A stretch of 64,000 nt of DNA from Ashinkailepas kermadecensis (taxonomy: Eukaryota; Arthropoda; Thecostraca; Neolepadidae), in contig JAOTOM010004145.1 of the NCBI GenBank assembly GCA_034440615.1, positions 124,001-188,000 on the forward strand, given 5' to 3'. Shown here piece by piece: positions 36,138 to 48,480 of the stretch (within the stretch, counting starts at the first letter, position 1; every line of letters begins with the position of its first letter). The notes beneath the pieces were generated by a model. It had not been told where the DNA came from, searched no databases, and saw only the letters and a program-made list of their open reading frames with translations. The translations under genes and the position numbers were made by a program.

Positions 36138-39100
36138 TAGCTTGGGCACGAATGTATGTATCCGGGCAGCGCCATCCATATCGCACAGGCCGTAGGCATG
36201 TACAACCAGACCAAGGTTTTTTAAATTCAATATTTCGTCCAGACACTGTAAGGAAGAAAAAGAGTAACACGTTTCACGTGCCCTAACCCATTACTGGTGC
36301 TGTGAAAGGGCAGTCACATCATGACGTCACATCACGACGGGGTGGGTGAGGATAAAACGATTACTTCCCATCTTTGGATGATTCTAACCCTATACGTATT
36401 GCGTGATGAGAAATGATTTGTTAATTACTTTTGCCCATCCGCACTCCTAACACAGCTCGTAGGCTTCTGGGAAGGGGAATATTATCCGAGGGCTAAATCA
36501 TGCTGTCAGGCTGCATCATTTAAGGCTGTAAATTCCACCTGTGAGAATGACATCACCAGGAACATCGTTTGATATACCTTTGAAAGAGCGTAGTTCACGA
36601 GGCAATGCTTCACAATGCTTAACCGCCAATGTGCGATCCGCATTCGAATTTGGCGATCTTTCGAAATGCAGAAAGGGCACACAAATTGCGGGCGTCTTGG
36701 CCGTTCTACCGAATAGCCTGCGTCAGCTCGCCTAAAGGGATACTATCCAACTTGCATTGTAGACTCTGGAAAGAGAGGATTTTAGAACGGACATTCTCCA
36801 TCACTTTTTGCCAACTTGCCTTGGACATCATAATTTTAAGGACCGCTAATATTTGCCTGCAGTGGCACAACGTATCTTCATTGGTCCACCAGTTGGACCC
36901 GTGCATCAAAAGTCGGCATTACACTCCCACTAGAAACATTGTGGAAAGAGGATGAGTACGAAGGAAATTCATCGCATCCATTGCCCACGACCTAGGCAGC
37001 CTTGCTACAGCCAAACCACCGAAACTGAATACCGCTGCTCTATGAATAATCAAATCCTCCTTCCTTATTCGGTCTCGAAGTCAGAATTTACATCATTATT
37101 CAGATTCGTAATTACAAAAAGGATTTCGTCAATCCATAGTTGGAGAATGAAGCAATCCAGGCACTGCAACTGCAACACCGACGTGCATGGCTGCAGCACT
37201 ATCTTTCTGTAAATTTGCACTGGTTATCCTGTCTTGCAACATTACCATACTCTTTTGGCAGCATCAGTTTTGGAACTTGCAACAGCAACTTCGTCAGTGA
37301 CTTTTCCACCAGTGTCCCACTCCCTCTTGCATCTTTTACTTTTTCTTACCGTCACCGTCATACCGCATTTCCTATGCTTCCCGCTGACGACAATACAATC
37401 TCACCTCTGCCAACCATTTCCCGTATTACTTTTTTGGGGGTGGGGGGGGGGGGGGAGGGGGGCTACCGGTAAACTTGTCGTAAAGCGTTTGCGCTTCAAC
37501 AGGCCTGTGGTGAGCTTCTCCTTCCTGGCTCTTAACATCAGCCTTGGCCAGATCCAAAGCTCAACGCTGTTCACGACGGCGGTTGGTGGTCAGCACCAAT
37601 ACAGACCTCACTATCTCGCCAGTGGCCTGCCGACGCCGACAGCCAGCAGTTGACTGCTGAAATGTGTCGTGAGAAGATGAGATCAAAATGCTTTATGGTC
37701 TCCGGAAGACACATCACTCTTTTGTCTTATTCTGCACGGAACGATGTGTCTCCATACAGATCTGCTCATTTCCTCTCGGTGCCAATAAATCTCGACTGGC
37801 ACCGACATTCGGCTCGTGCTGCTGTACTTCGAGCCGGCACCAATGTCATCTGTTCGCACACCGTTTACACTACCCTCTTACATGCGACGCTCGCATATCG
37901 ACCACACACGACAGTGGTGTACCATTATGTTTCTCAGGCTCGGTCGGGTAGCTCACATACGAAAGTGGTGCACCATTGTGTTTGTCAGGTTCGATCGGGC
38001 CGCTCATATACGACTGAGGTGCACTATTGTGTTTCTCCGGTTCGGTCGAGTAGTAGTATATAGTATGATGCACCATCAGGGGTGCTGGATGAGCGAAGGC
38101 AAGAGTCAGGCTATGATATTCCCATGCTGCAAGCACAAGCTCAGGCCTCATCCATTGTCAGTGGAGGATGATAGTGGCGATGTTGCGGTCACTACAGGTG
38201 GCTCGGGCCGAGCATCCCATCGGGTACTGATCGGGCTGGGCCGCTCTTGGGAATTATGTTCATACAAGGAGGAGAGTGAAATTGTTCGTGTCTAACGATG
38301 ACATGCAATGCAGCTTTTTTGTGTATACTCACTCGTGGTTCGCCCCGACGCGTAATAACGTTATTCTGGTGACCGACGAAAGACTATGTAAGTGCATGTG
38401 TCTCGAAAGGTAAGAATTGACCACGGCTAGACGTAAAAACAACATAAACGCCAATGAAATCGCAGTGATGACCTAGCGATAATCCGCAGCACAAAGGAAC
38501 GAATATTCAATAGCTATTAAACATTAGTAGACTGGTGTAAGAGCCAAAATGCGTCAAAGTATCTAGTTATTCAATCATGGGACATAACGGACAAGTATAG
38601 GCGCAAAAATACATAAATAATATAGTTATCTAATCATGGGCAACGACAACTGTACGTCCAACACCTAGGGGACTTCTTTGGAGCCACCGGTGCTACTCCA
38701 AATGTGTATTCAAAACTAGCATGAAATGTGGCGGAGGGTTGGAGCGGTAAAACATAGCCTACCTGCGTTAGAAAACCGATAAAAGAAAGCATGTTCGCTT
38801 GGCCGCCTCTTTGCGGGCTCATTCAAAACATAGTAGCTGTGCTCAGCAGGCTCATGCAGACGTGTCGAATAAGTCCGGTTATTGACCGTTCAAGGCGAAA
38901 GAGTTGCCACCTATCGGCATAAATGTTGAACTACTGTGTACCAGATAAAAGTGTGACAAATCTGGCGCGCAACCAAAAACAATTTGGAAACAAGAATGCA
39001 AACAAGCCAGAGTGACATGCATGAAATATATTTACACACTGCTGACTGATGCTTCATTACACTACAATTTGCACAAGTACCTGGCCACTCTGCATCACTA

Positions 39101-39338
39101 ATATTTCATCCAGATTCCCATACTTTTCTGCCTAAGTTCCCAGTGGAAAACTAACAGTGTAAATCCGCATAAGGGTGAAACTGAGTTCAAAACGCAGGGT
39201 AAATATCAATATAATTTTAACAATACACCACCGGTGAATGCACATGTAACTTGGCTGCATGTTTTTATGACAACAGTATTGTGATTTGGAACTACCTACA
39301 CACAATGTGCAGCACAAGAACAAGGGAGTGCAAAATGA

Positions 39339-39530
39339 TTCAAATTTATATTGGTGGTGGTGGTTATTGGCTTTACGACACGTCGACCGTTGAGTCATGT
39401 AGCGTCGCCAATCTCTCACGCTGATCGGTCGCGGGCGAAGAGTAGTAAGAGTAGCGACAGGTAAGACAATCTTTCGATTGTCAGACGGGCCACTTACCCC
39501 TAGTCTACTCGTCCCCTTCAAATTTATATT
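39339..39530 (-). mobile_element. tRNA-derived SINE, Val-like head, 14 bp TSD
   Basis: The element is 39353-39516, flanked by TTCAAATTTATATT at 39339-39352 and 39517-39530. On the minus strand it starts GGGGACGAGTAGACTAGGGG, has a CTGACAA loop and lacks a clean B-box (GATTGTCTTACC), so its internal promoter is damaged. The body (CGCGACCGATCAGCGTGAGA, then GGCGACGCTACATGACTCAA) and the tail CCAATAACCACCACCACC match the copy at 25921. Confidence 0.9.
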
Positions 39531-40000
39531 GCATTATTGAAAAAAATCAACCCAATCTGGAATATTTTCAGGAACTGTCCTCCGTGATTTGCAGTCGGGC
39601 TGGAAGGTAGGTTTCGATTAGCCAACCCAATGCTGGAGCTGCTCTGCAGGAGAACACCTGTGATGAACTTGAAAAGTACATATATAACCTTACCCATGAT
39701 GATGGGGCTGAAGGCTCATGTACTTTTGGTATTGCTAGCACATCACCATCCAAAAGAATTAATGCCATGCAAAAGCAATATTTTGATTGACCTCCTAGTG
39801 GCCACACAACACTGGTATCCATCATCAAAATTTGTATGCACTATCAAGTCTCCCTTTAAGGGAAAAAAGTTCGATAATTTATAAAACACCTTAATGCACA
39901 AATTTACCTTTTTAAAACTTATACTAGCCTGACATTTGGGAGAAGAATTGAAATGAATTATTTTGAAACCATTCGCAAACATTTCTAAAAATGTGAAATG

Positions 40001-43000
40001 GTCCCGCCGGTGGGATTCAGTTGGATTAGGTGAGGTTCATCATGGCCCGGTGGGATTCAGTTGGATTAGGTGAGGTTCACCGTGGCCCGGTGGGATTAGG
40101 TTAGATTAGGTGAGGTTCACCGTGGCCCGGTGGGGTTCGGTTGGATTAGGTGAGGTTCACCATGGCCCGGTGGGATTCAGTTGGATTAGGTGAGATTCAC
40201 CGTTCACCGGTGGGATTCAGTTGGATTACGTGAGGTTCACCGTGGCCCGGTGGGATTCAGTTCGATTAGGTGAGATCCACCGTAGCCCAGTGAGGTTCAG
40301 TTGGATTAGGTGAGGTCCACCGTGGCCCGGTGGGATTCAGTTGGATTAGGTGAGATTCACTGTGGCCCGGTGGGAGTAGGTTAGATTAGGTGAGGTCCAC
40401 CGTAGCCCGGTGAGGTTCAGTTGGATTAGGTGAGGTTCACCGTGGCCCGGTGGGAGTGGGTTAGATTAGGTGAGGTCCACCGTAGCCCGGTGAGGTTCAG
40501 TTGGATTAGGTGAGGTTCACCGTGGCCCGGTGGGAGTGGGTTAGATTAGGTGAGGTCCACCGTAGCCCGGTGAGGTTCAGTTGGATTAGGTGAGGTTCAC
40601 CGTGGCCCGGTGGGAGTGGGTTAGATAAGGTGAGGTCCACCGTAGCCCGGTGAGGTTCAGTTGGATTAGGTGAGGTCCACCGTAGCGCGGTGGGATTCAG
40701 TTGGATTAGGTGAGGTCCACCGTAGCCCGGTGGGAGTGGGTTAGATTAGGTGAGGTCCACCGTAGCCCGGTGGGAGTGGGTTAGATTAGGTGAGGTTCAC
40801 CGTGGCCCGGTGGGAGTGGGTTAGATAAGGTGAGGTCCACCGTAGCCCGGTGAGGTTCAGTTGGATTAGGTGAGGTCCACCGTAGCGCGGTGGGATTCAG
40901 TTGGATTAGGTGAGGTCCACCGTAGCCCGGTGGGAGTGGGTTAGATTAGGTGAGGTCCACCGTAGCCCGGTGGGAGTGGGTTAGATTAGGTGAGGTTCAC
41001 CGTGGCCCGGTGGGGTTCGGTTGGATTAGGTGAGGTTCACCATGGCCCGGTGGGATTCAGTTGGATTAGGTGAGATTCACCGTTCACCGGTGGGATTCAG
41101 TTGGATTACGTGAGGTTCACCGTGGCCCGGTGGGATTCAGTTCGATTAGGTGAGATCCACCGTAGCCCAGTGAGGTTCAGTTGGATTAGGTGAGGTCCAC
41201 CGTGGCCCGGTGGGATTCAGTTGGATTAGGTGAGATTCACCGTGGCCCGGTGGGAGTAGGTTAGATTAGGTGAGGTCCACCGTAGCCCGGTGAGGTTCAG
41301 TTGGATTAGGTGAGGTTCACCGTGGCCCGGTGGGAGTGGGTTAGATTAGGTGAGGTCCACCGTAGCCCGGTGAGGTTCAGTTGGATTAGGTGAGGTTCAC
41401 CGTGGCCCGGTGGGAGTGGGTTAGATTAGGTGAGGTCCACCGTAGCCCGGTGAGGTTCAGTTGGATTAGGTGAGGTTCACCGTGGCCCGGTGGGAGTGGG
41501 TTAGATAAGGTGAGGTCCACCGTAGCCCGGTGAGGTTCAGTTGGATTAGGTGAGGTCCACCGTAGCGCGGTGGGATTCAGTTGGTTAGGTGAGGTCCACC
41601 GTAGCCGGTTGATTAGGTGAGGTCCACCGTAGCCCGGTGGGTTCAGTTGGATTAGGTGAGGTCCACCGTAGCCCGGTGGGAGTGGGTTAGATTAGGTGAG
41701 GTCCACCGTAGCCCGGTGAGGTTCAGATTAGTGATCGTAGGTGAGGTCAGTGAGTCCACCGTAGCGCGGTGGGATTCAGTTGGATTAGGTGAGGTCCACC
41801 GTAGCCCGGTGAGGTTCAGTTGGATTAGGTGAGGTCCACCGTAGCCCGGTGAGGTTCAGTTGGATTAGGTGAGGTCCACCGTAGCGCGGTGGGATTCAGT
41901 TGGATTAGGTGAGGTCCACCGTAGCCCGGTGAGGTTCAGTTGGATTAGGTGAGGTCCACCGTAGCCCGGTGAGGTTCAGTTGGATTAGGTGAGGTCCACC
42001 GTAGCCCGGTGAGGTTCAGTTGGATTAGGTGAGGTCCACCGTAGCCCGGTGGGGTTCAGTTGGATTAGGTGAGGTCCACCGTAGCCCGGTGGGGTTCAGT
42101 TGGATTAGGTGAGGTCCACCGTAGCCCGGTGGGGTTCAGTTGGATTAGGTGAGGTCCACCGTAGCCCGGTGGGAGTGGGTTAGATTAGGTGAGGTCCACC
42201 GTAGCCCGGTGGGAGTGGGTTGGATTAGGTGAGGTCCACCGTAGCCCGGTGAGGTTCAGTTGGATTAGGTGAGGTCCACCGTAGCCCGGTGGGAGTGGGT
42301 TAGATTAGGTGAGGTCCACCGTAGCCCGGTGGGAGTGGGTTAGATTAGGTGAGGTCCACCGTAGCCCGGTGGGGTTCAGTTGGATTAGGTGAGGTCCACC
42401 GTAGCCCGGTGGGAGTGGGTTAGATTAGGTGAGGTCCACCGTAGCCCGGTGAGGTTCAGTTGGATTAGGTGAGGTCCACCGTAGCCCGGTGGGAGTGGGT
42501 TGGATTAGGTGAGGTTCACCGTAGCCCGGTGGGAGTGGGTTAGATTAGGTGAGGTCCACCGTAGCCCGGTGGGAGTGGGTTAGATTAGGTGAGGTTCACC
42601 GTGGCCCGGTGGGAGTGGGTTGGATTAGGTGAGGTTCACCGTAGCCCGGTGGGAGTGGGTTGGATTAGGTGAGGTCCACCGTAGCCCGGTGGGAGTGGGT
42701 TGGATTAGGTGAGGTTCACCGTAGCCCGGTGGGAGTGGGTTGGATTAGGTGAGGTCCACCGTAGCCCGGTGGGGTTCAGTTGGATTAGGTGAGGTCCACC
42801 GTAGCCCGGTGAGGTTCAGTTGGATTAGGTGAGGTCCACCGTAGCCCGGTGGGAGTGGGTTAGATTAGGTGAGGTCCACCGTAGCCCGGTGAGGTTCAGT
42901 TGGATTAGGTGAGGTCCACCGTAGCCCGGTGGGAGTGGGTTAGATTAGGTGAGGTCCACCGTGGCCCGGTGGGAGTGGGTTAGATTAGGTGAGGTCCACC

Positions 43001-45267
43001 GTAGCCCGGTGGGAGTGGGTTGGATTAGGTGAGGTCCACCGTAGCCCGGTGGGGTTCAGTTGGATTAGGTGAGGTCCACCGTAGCCCGGTGAGGTTCAGT
43101 TGGATTAGGTGAGGTCCACCGTAGCCCGGTGGAGAGTGGGTTAGATTAGGTGAGGTCCACCGTAGCCCGGTGAGGTTCAGTTGGATTAGGTGAGGTCCAC
43201 CGTAGCCCGGTGAGGTTCAGTTGGATTAGGTGAGGTCCACCGTAGCCCGGTGGGAGTGGGTTAGATTAGGTGAGGTCCACCGTAGCCCGGTGGGAGTGGG
43301 TTAGATTAGGTGAGGTCCACCGTAGCCCGGTGAGGTTCAGTTGGATTAGGTGAGGTCCACCGTAGCCCGGTGAGGTTCAGTTGGATTAGGTGAGGTCCAC
43401 CGTAGCCCGGTGGGAGTGGGTTAGATTAGGTGAGGTCCACCGTAGCCCGGTGAGGTTCAGTTGGATTAGGTGAGGTCCACCGTAGCCCGGTGAGGTTCAG
43501 TTGGATTAGGTGAGGTCCACCGTAGCCCGGTGGGAGTGGGTTAGATTAGGTGAGGTCCACCGTAGCCCGGTGGGAGTGGGTTAGATTAGGTGAGGTCCAC
43601 CGTAGCCCGGTGAGGTTCAGTTGGATTAGGTGAGGTCCACCGTAGCCCGGTGGGGTTCAGTTGGATTAGGTGAGGTCCACCGTAGCCCGGTGAGGTTCAG
43701 TTAGATTAGGTGAGGTCCACCGTAGCCCGGTGAGGTTCAGTTGGATTAGGTGAGGTCCACCGTAGCCCGGTGAGGTTCAGTTGGATTAGGTGAGGTCCAC
43801 CGTAGCCCGGTGGGGTTCAGTTGGATTAGGTGAGGTCCACCGTAGCCCGGTGAGGTTCAGTTGGATTAGGTGAGGTCCACCGTAGCCCGGTGGGGTTCAG
43901 TTGGATTAGGTGAGGTCCACCGTAGCCCGGTGGGGTTCAGTTGGATTAGGTGAGGTTCACCGTGGCCCGGTGAGGTTCAGTTGGATTAGGTGAGGTTCAC
44001 CGTAGCCCGGTGGGAGTGGGTTAGATTAGGTGAGGTCCACCGTAGCCCGGTGGGAGTGGGTTAGATTAGGTGAGGTTCACCGTAGCCCGGTGGGAGTGGG
44101 TTGGATTAGGTGAGGTCCACCGTGGCCCGGTGGGGTTGGGTTAGATTAGGTGAGGTCCACCGTAGCCCGGTGGGAGTGGGTTAGATTAGGTGAGGTTCAC
44201 CGTGGCCCGGTGGGAGTGGGTTAGATTAGGTGAGGTCCACCGTAGCCCGGTGAGGTTCAGTTGGATTAGGTGAGGTCCACCGTAGCCCGGTGGGAGTGGG
44301 TTAGATTAGGTGAGGTCCACCGTAGCCCGGTGAGGTTGGGTTGGATTAGGTGAGGTCCACCGTGGCCCGGTGAGGTTCGGTTGGATTAGGTGAGGTCCAC
44401 CGTAGCCCGGTGAGGAGTCGGTTAGATTAGGTGAGGTCCACCGTAGCCCGGTGGGGTTGGGTTGGATTAGGTGAGGTCCACCGTGGCCCGGTGGGAGTGG
44501 GTTAGATTAGGTGAGGTCCACCGTAGCCCGGTGGGAGTGGGTTGGATTAGGTGAGGTCCACCGTGGCCCGGTGGGAGTGGGTTGGATTAGGTGAGGTCCA
44601 CCGTAGCCCGGTGGGGTTCAGTTGGATTAGGTGAGGTCCACCGTAGCCCGGTGGGAGTGGGTTAGATTAGGTGAGGTCCACCGTGGCCCGGTGGGAGTGG
44701 GTTAGATTAGGTGAGGTCCACCGTAGCCCGGTGAGGAGTGGGTTGGATTAGGTGAGGTCCACCGTAGCCCGGTGAGGAGTGGGTTAGATTAGGTGAGGTC
44801 CACCGTAGCCCGGTGGGGGTTCAGTTAGATTAGGTGAGGTCCACCGTAGCCCGGTGGGGTTGGGTTGGATTAGGTGAGGTCCACCGTAGCCCGGTGGGAG
44901 TGGGTTAGATTAGGTGAGGTTCACCGTGGCCCGGTGGGATTGGGTTGGATTAGGTGAGGTCCACCGTAGCCCGGTGGGGTTCGGTTGGATTAGGTGAGGT
45001 CCACCGTAGCCCGGTGGGGTTGGGTTAGATTAGGTGAGGTCCACCGTAGCCCGGTGGGAGTTGGGTTAGATTAGGTGAGGTCCACCGTAGCCCGGTGGGA
45101 GTGGGTTGGATTAGGTGAGGTCCACCGTAGCCCGGTGGGAGTCGGTTGGATTAGGTGAGGTCCACCGTAGCCCGGTGGGAGTGGGTTAGATTAGGTGAGG
45201 TCCACCGTAGCCCGGTGGGAGTTGGGTTGGATTAGGTGAGGTCCACCGTAGCCCGGTGGAGGTTCAG
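40001..45267. repeat. 40 bp satellite array, about 131 monomers
   Basis: The monomer is GATTAGGTGAGGTCCACCGT followed by AGCCCGGTGGGAGTGGGTTA, with alternatives GAGGTTCAGTTG, GGGATTCAGTTG, GGGGTTCAGTTG and TTCACCGTGG. Stops occur in every frame, so no long frames exist. Higher-order structure is clear: a five-monomer (200 bp) block starts at 40621 and again at 40821, and a 22-monomer (880 bp) stretch at 40131-40700 recurs at 41011-41580. Monomers at 41584-41760 are broken by small indels. Confidence 0.97.
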
Positions 45268-45299
45268 CGGGGTCCAGTTGAGTCCGCTGGAATCATGGC

Positions 45300-45520
45300 C
45301 CTCGGATACTGTTGGTGGCACACCGGCCCGCTGTCTGACCCTGCACCGCTGCTGGCAGTACACCGGCCCGCTGCTGGCGGTACACTGGCCCGTTGTGGGA
45401 CCCTCTACCGCTGTTAGTGGCGCACCGACCCGCTGCTGGCGGTACACCGGCCCGCTGCTGGCGGTACACTGCCCCGCTGTATGACTCTCCACCGATGCTG
45501 GCGGCGCACCGGCCCGCCGT
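45300..45520. repeat. 22 bp minisatellite, about 9 units
   Basis: The unit is CTGCTGGCGGTACACCGGCC followed by CG, interrupted by related spacers with GACCCT(C/G)YACCG. It starts about 30 bp after the end of the 40 bp satellite and is unrelated to it. Confidence 0.85.
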
Positions 45521-46904
45521 CGTACCGCCGGCCACTGCCCGGCCACTCGACAGGACACCAGGCTAATGAAGAAATAACGACACGACTGACCGGCGAGCGA
45601 CTGGATCGGAGTCGACCGCCAACGGACACGGCCACTCCTGATGAAATAGCATGCACTCACCAGCTCCGACTGTAGCCGTTCCCGTCCAAACACGATGTGA
45701 TCGTACATAAAGGATGCCCAATCGCATGGCGTTTTACGACTTGGCCAGTCGATAAAAATTGTTTCCAGCATCTCATAACTGCCGATTCGGAGCAATAATC
45801 GTGATGCATACACGTCGTGCCAATGGCAAAAACATTTTACGGCCCGTGCATTATTCTATACGTGAAGGCGGTCAGTGGCCCCGCTGCCAGCGCCCGGCTA
45901 TCAGCTCAACATAAAACCCACACGGCATATATGAATGCATAAATCTAATCCGGCTAATGTATGACGATTTGGCAAATGAAATGCTTGGCGGCGACGCGGA
46001 GTTGTCGGCTTTGTGACAGGCTACATGAAACCTCGACGGCCGTCGACGGAGTACAGACTCCCCTCTGCCCTGGTGCCGCCCCCTCCCCACTGCCCTCCAC
46101 CCCCGAAGCTGCGATAAATCTGCGGCGGTACGCGCTCGCTATGTGCTTCCACTGACAAGCGATACTTCAGCAGACACGGTGTTTAAACCGGCGCCGCCAG
46201 GGTGGTCAGTCGGACAGGCACGACCTGCGAATCGCCAACAGCGCCTCCGCCTAATCATGATATATGACGTCATTAGTCACGTGATGTGCAGGTAGAGGGG
46301 CTGTGATGAATGAGCCAGCTTAGGTCACGAACACTGGGATTACGCGGCATATCGGGCCACCATCTCGGATCTCGTCGCGCACCAATAGCAGGCGTGGTCG
46401 GATTAAAATCGTCTCAAAGTAACATTAATTACTGCTCTATTTCCGACAGCCGAAACGACACGGCCGGAATTATAAATCGAGTTTGACTTTTGCCGCCGGG
46501 CGCGCGTTTCGGGTTTCCAGGCATATCATCGGTGGCCGCGTGTCGCCGATTGAACGGCGGTGGCCGCGTATTGTAACCGAGGTAATGAAATATCTCCTAT
46601 TGTTTTCTGGCTTTTTACGTGCCACGGGTGGAAATGCCCGGCAAGTGAAGGACAAGGGGGCGAAATTAAATCACAACGACGCCGGAGTGGCGCACGGCAG
46701 ACGCATCCAGAACGGGAAGTGGGCCTGAAACAGCGCGCCGCTCACCGCCGGCTCAGATCGCCACCTTTATTGTTTCGCCAGAAGCAGAAATAATGGCTTG
46801 ATTAGAACATCTGTATAAGACAGGGCTGAAAGGTGATTTCCGACGGCGGGCGGCGGCTGGCGGCAAGCGGGCCCGTCTCGCCGCTGGCCGAGGCCCCGCC
46901 AGCA
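45521..46904. other. CpG-rich unique island with CRE and E-box motifs
   Basis: Unique DNA between two arrays. TGACGTCA is at 46265-46272 and the palindrome TCACGTGA at 46277-46284. CTATTGTTTTC, a Sox-type core, lies near 46598-46608, and there are several TAAT cores. No protein similarity recognised. A regulatory role is inferred from motif texture and from lying about 1.4-2.7 kb inside the presumed intron. Confidence 0.3.
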
Positions 46905-48090
46905 CAGACAGAGCTGAGGCCTCACCAGAAAGGTCAGAGCCGCTGACGGAGACCCCACCAGTATATTCAGCAGTGGCACCTTACCAGTACAGTGAGAGCT
47001 TGGGTCACATTAGCTCAGTCAGACCGGCTAGTGCCCCGCCAACACAGTCAGAGCCACTAGCGGAGGACCTGCCAGTGGCCAGAGTCGTTAGCGGAGGCCC
47101 CGCCAACACAGTCAGAGCCACTGGCGGAGGACCTACCGGTGGCCAGAGGCGTTAGCGGAGGCCCCGCCAACACGGTAAGAGCCACTGGCGGAGGACCTAC
47201 CGATGGCCAAAGTCGTTAACGGAGGCCCCGCGAACACAGAGTCGCTGGTATAAACCCCACCAGCAGTCAGAGTTGCTGGTGGAAACCCCGCTAGTACAGT
47301 CACTGGCAGAGGACCCACCAGTGCAGGCAAGCTCGCTGGCGGAGGCATCACCAGTACAGGCAGACCCGCTGGCGGAGGAATTACCAGTACAAATAGAGCC
47401 ACTCATGAAGGCCCATCAGTACAGGCAGTGTCATTGGTGGAGGACCTACCAGTGCAGATAGAGCCGATGGTGGAGGCACCACCCGTACAGGCAGAGCCGC
47501 TGACGGAGTCATCACCAGTACAGGCGGACTTGCTGACAGAGGCATCACCAGCACAGAGCCGACGGTAGATGCCCATCAGTGCACATAGAGCCGCTGGTGG
47601 AGACCCCACCAGTACAGGCAGAGCTGCTGGTGGAGGTCCCACCAGTACAGGCAGAGCTGCTGGTGGAAACACCACCAGTGCAGACAGAGTCGCTGGTGGG
47701 GGCACTACCAGTATAGGCAGAGTCGCTGGTGGAGACCCCACCAGTACAGACAGAGTCGCTGGTAGAGACCCCGCCAGTGAAGGCAGAGCCGCTGGTGGAG
47801 GCCCCACCAGTACAGGCAGGGCCGTTGGTGGGGGCACCACCAGTACAGGCAGAGCCGTTGGTGGAGGCACCACCAGTACAGGCAGAGCCGCTGGTGGAGA
47901 CCCCACCAGTACAGATAGAGTCGCTGGTGGAGACACCACCAGTGCACAGAGCCGCTGGTGGAGGCACCACCAGTACAGGCAGAGCAGCTGGTGGAGACAC
48001 CACCAGTGCACAGAGCCGCTGGTGAAGGCACCACCAGTACAGGCAGAACCGCTGGTGGAGGCACCACCAGTGCAGTCAGCCAATGGCAGA
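46905..48090. repeat. 33 bp minisatellite, about 35 units, inside presumed intron
   Basis: The unit is CACCAGTACAGGCAGAGCCG followed by CTGGTGGAGGCAC. The left third (46905-47270) has related longer units with GCGGAGGCCCCGCCAACAC. Its 33 bp period gives open frames of up to 246 codons on the minus strand and 189 on plus (GGTTSTGRAAG). These are artefacts. The array ends about 100 bp from the splice donor of the ZEB-like exon. Confidence 0.95.
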
Positions 48091-48191
48091 GGTCCCATCG
48101 ATAGAGTCCCGCAAAGATCGAGCCGAGTCGCAAGTTGAGTCACAGTAGAGGCTAACAGCAGAAAATGCAGACATTGTTTGCTGATCTTTGT

Positions 48192-48197
48192 ACTTAC
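48192..48197 (-). other. Splice donor GTAAGT of the ZEB-like exon
   Basis: On the minus strand the exon ends CTCAGA and the intron begins GTAAGTAC, matching the metazoan donor consensus at positions +1 to +6. Reading through it, the frame continues only to about 48076 with no conserved sequence. Confidence 0.7.
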
Positions 48198-48480
48198 TCT
48201 GAGTCTGTTTGTCTGTCGCTTCCACTGGCTCGGGGAAGATGACAGCGGTGTCCTTGCGCCTCATGTACTCCTGGATCTTCTGCTGCTCGCTGACATTGTT
48301 GTTGTGGCAGCTGTGGTCGTCGTCATCTCGGACCGGGCTGGCAGGCTCTGCGGCGTCCATGTCGATGGTGAGCTCGCTCTCCGCCTCGTCATTGGTGTCG
48401 GTCTCGCCGTCGCTGCCGACGCGGCCGTTGGGATGTGTGTGGCGAAGAGCGGACTCCGACTCGGTCTCCATCTCCACCAT
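48198..48480 (-). CDS. zfh1/ZEB-like: Partial exon of a ZEB/zfh-1-type zinc-finger homeodomain repressor
   Basis: ZEB/zfh-1 proteins are nuclear repressors with two C2H2 finger clusters that bind CACCT/CACCTG sites. This exon encodes 94 residues from an ATG at 48480 in a strong start context (GAGCCATGG). Residues 22-35 are an acidic GSDGETDTNDEAES block like the acidic stretch near the ZEB N terminus. Residues 69-85 contain QEYMRRKDTAVIFPEP, resembling the recalled ZEB1 segment EEFLQQQDTAVIFPEAPEE and ZEB2 EEYLQRSDTAIIYPEAPEE, which sit shortly before the first fingers. The exon ends after TQ in phase 1 at a GTAAGT donor (48197-48192). The frame stays open to 48552, so the exon may instead begin at an acceptor: CAG before 48531 or GCAG before 48500, the latter with a CTGAC branch-like site. 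No zinc-finger exon was found in the window. Similarity is from memory, not a search. Confidence 0.72.

Larger units (their letters stand above)
34956..39338. other. Mostly AT-rich unique region, no identified gene
   Basis: It contains the hairpin at 35410-35501 and the (TA)n at 36078-36137 (listed separately), and a long G-rich run at 37434-37461. A short three-copy degenerate block (GTGGTGTACCATTATGTTTC-like) lies at 37912-38060. Frames of up to 159 codons show no known domain. Confidence 0.4.

Noticed and set aside
40001..45267. CRISPR array
   Set aside because: The repeats are head-to-tail without unique spacers, and the genome is eukaryotic. The same applies to the 68 bp and 88 bp arrays.
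40001..45267. Degenerate arthropod telomere (TTAGG)n
   Set aside because: Each monomer has one TTAGG-like core (ATTAGGTGAGG) inside an unrelated 40 bp unit; there is no run of TTAGG units.
47403..48143. 246-codon minus frame next to the ZEB-like exon
   Set aside because: It follows the 33 bp array, is not in splice continuity with the exon, and the plus strand is equally open.
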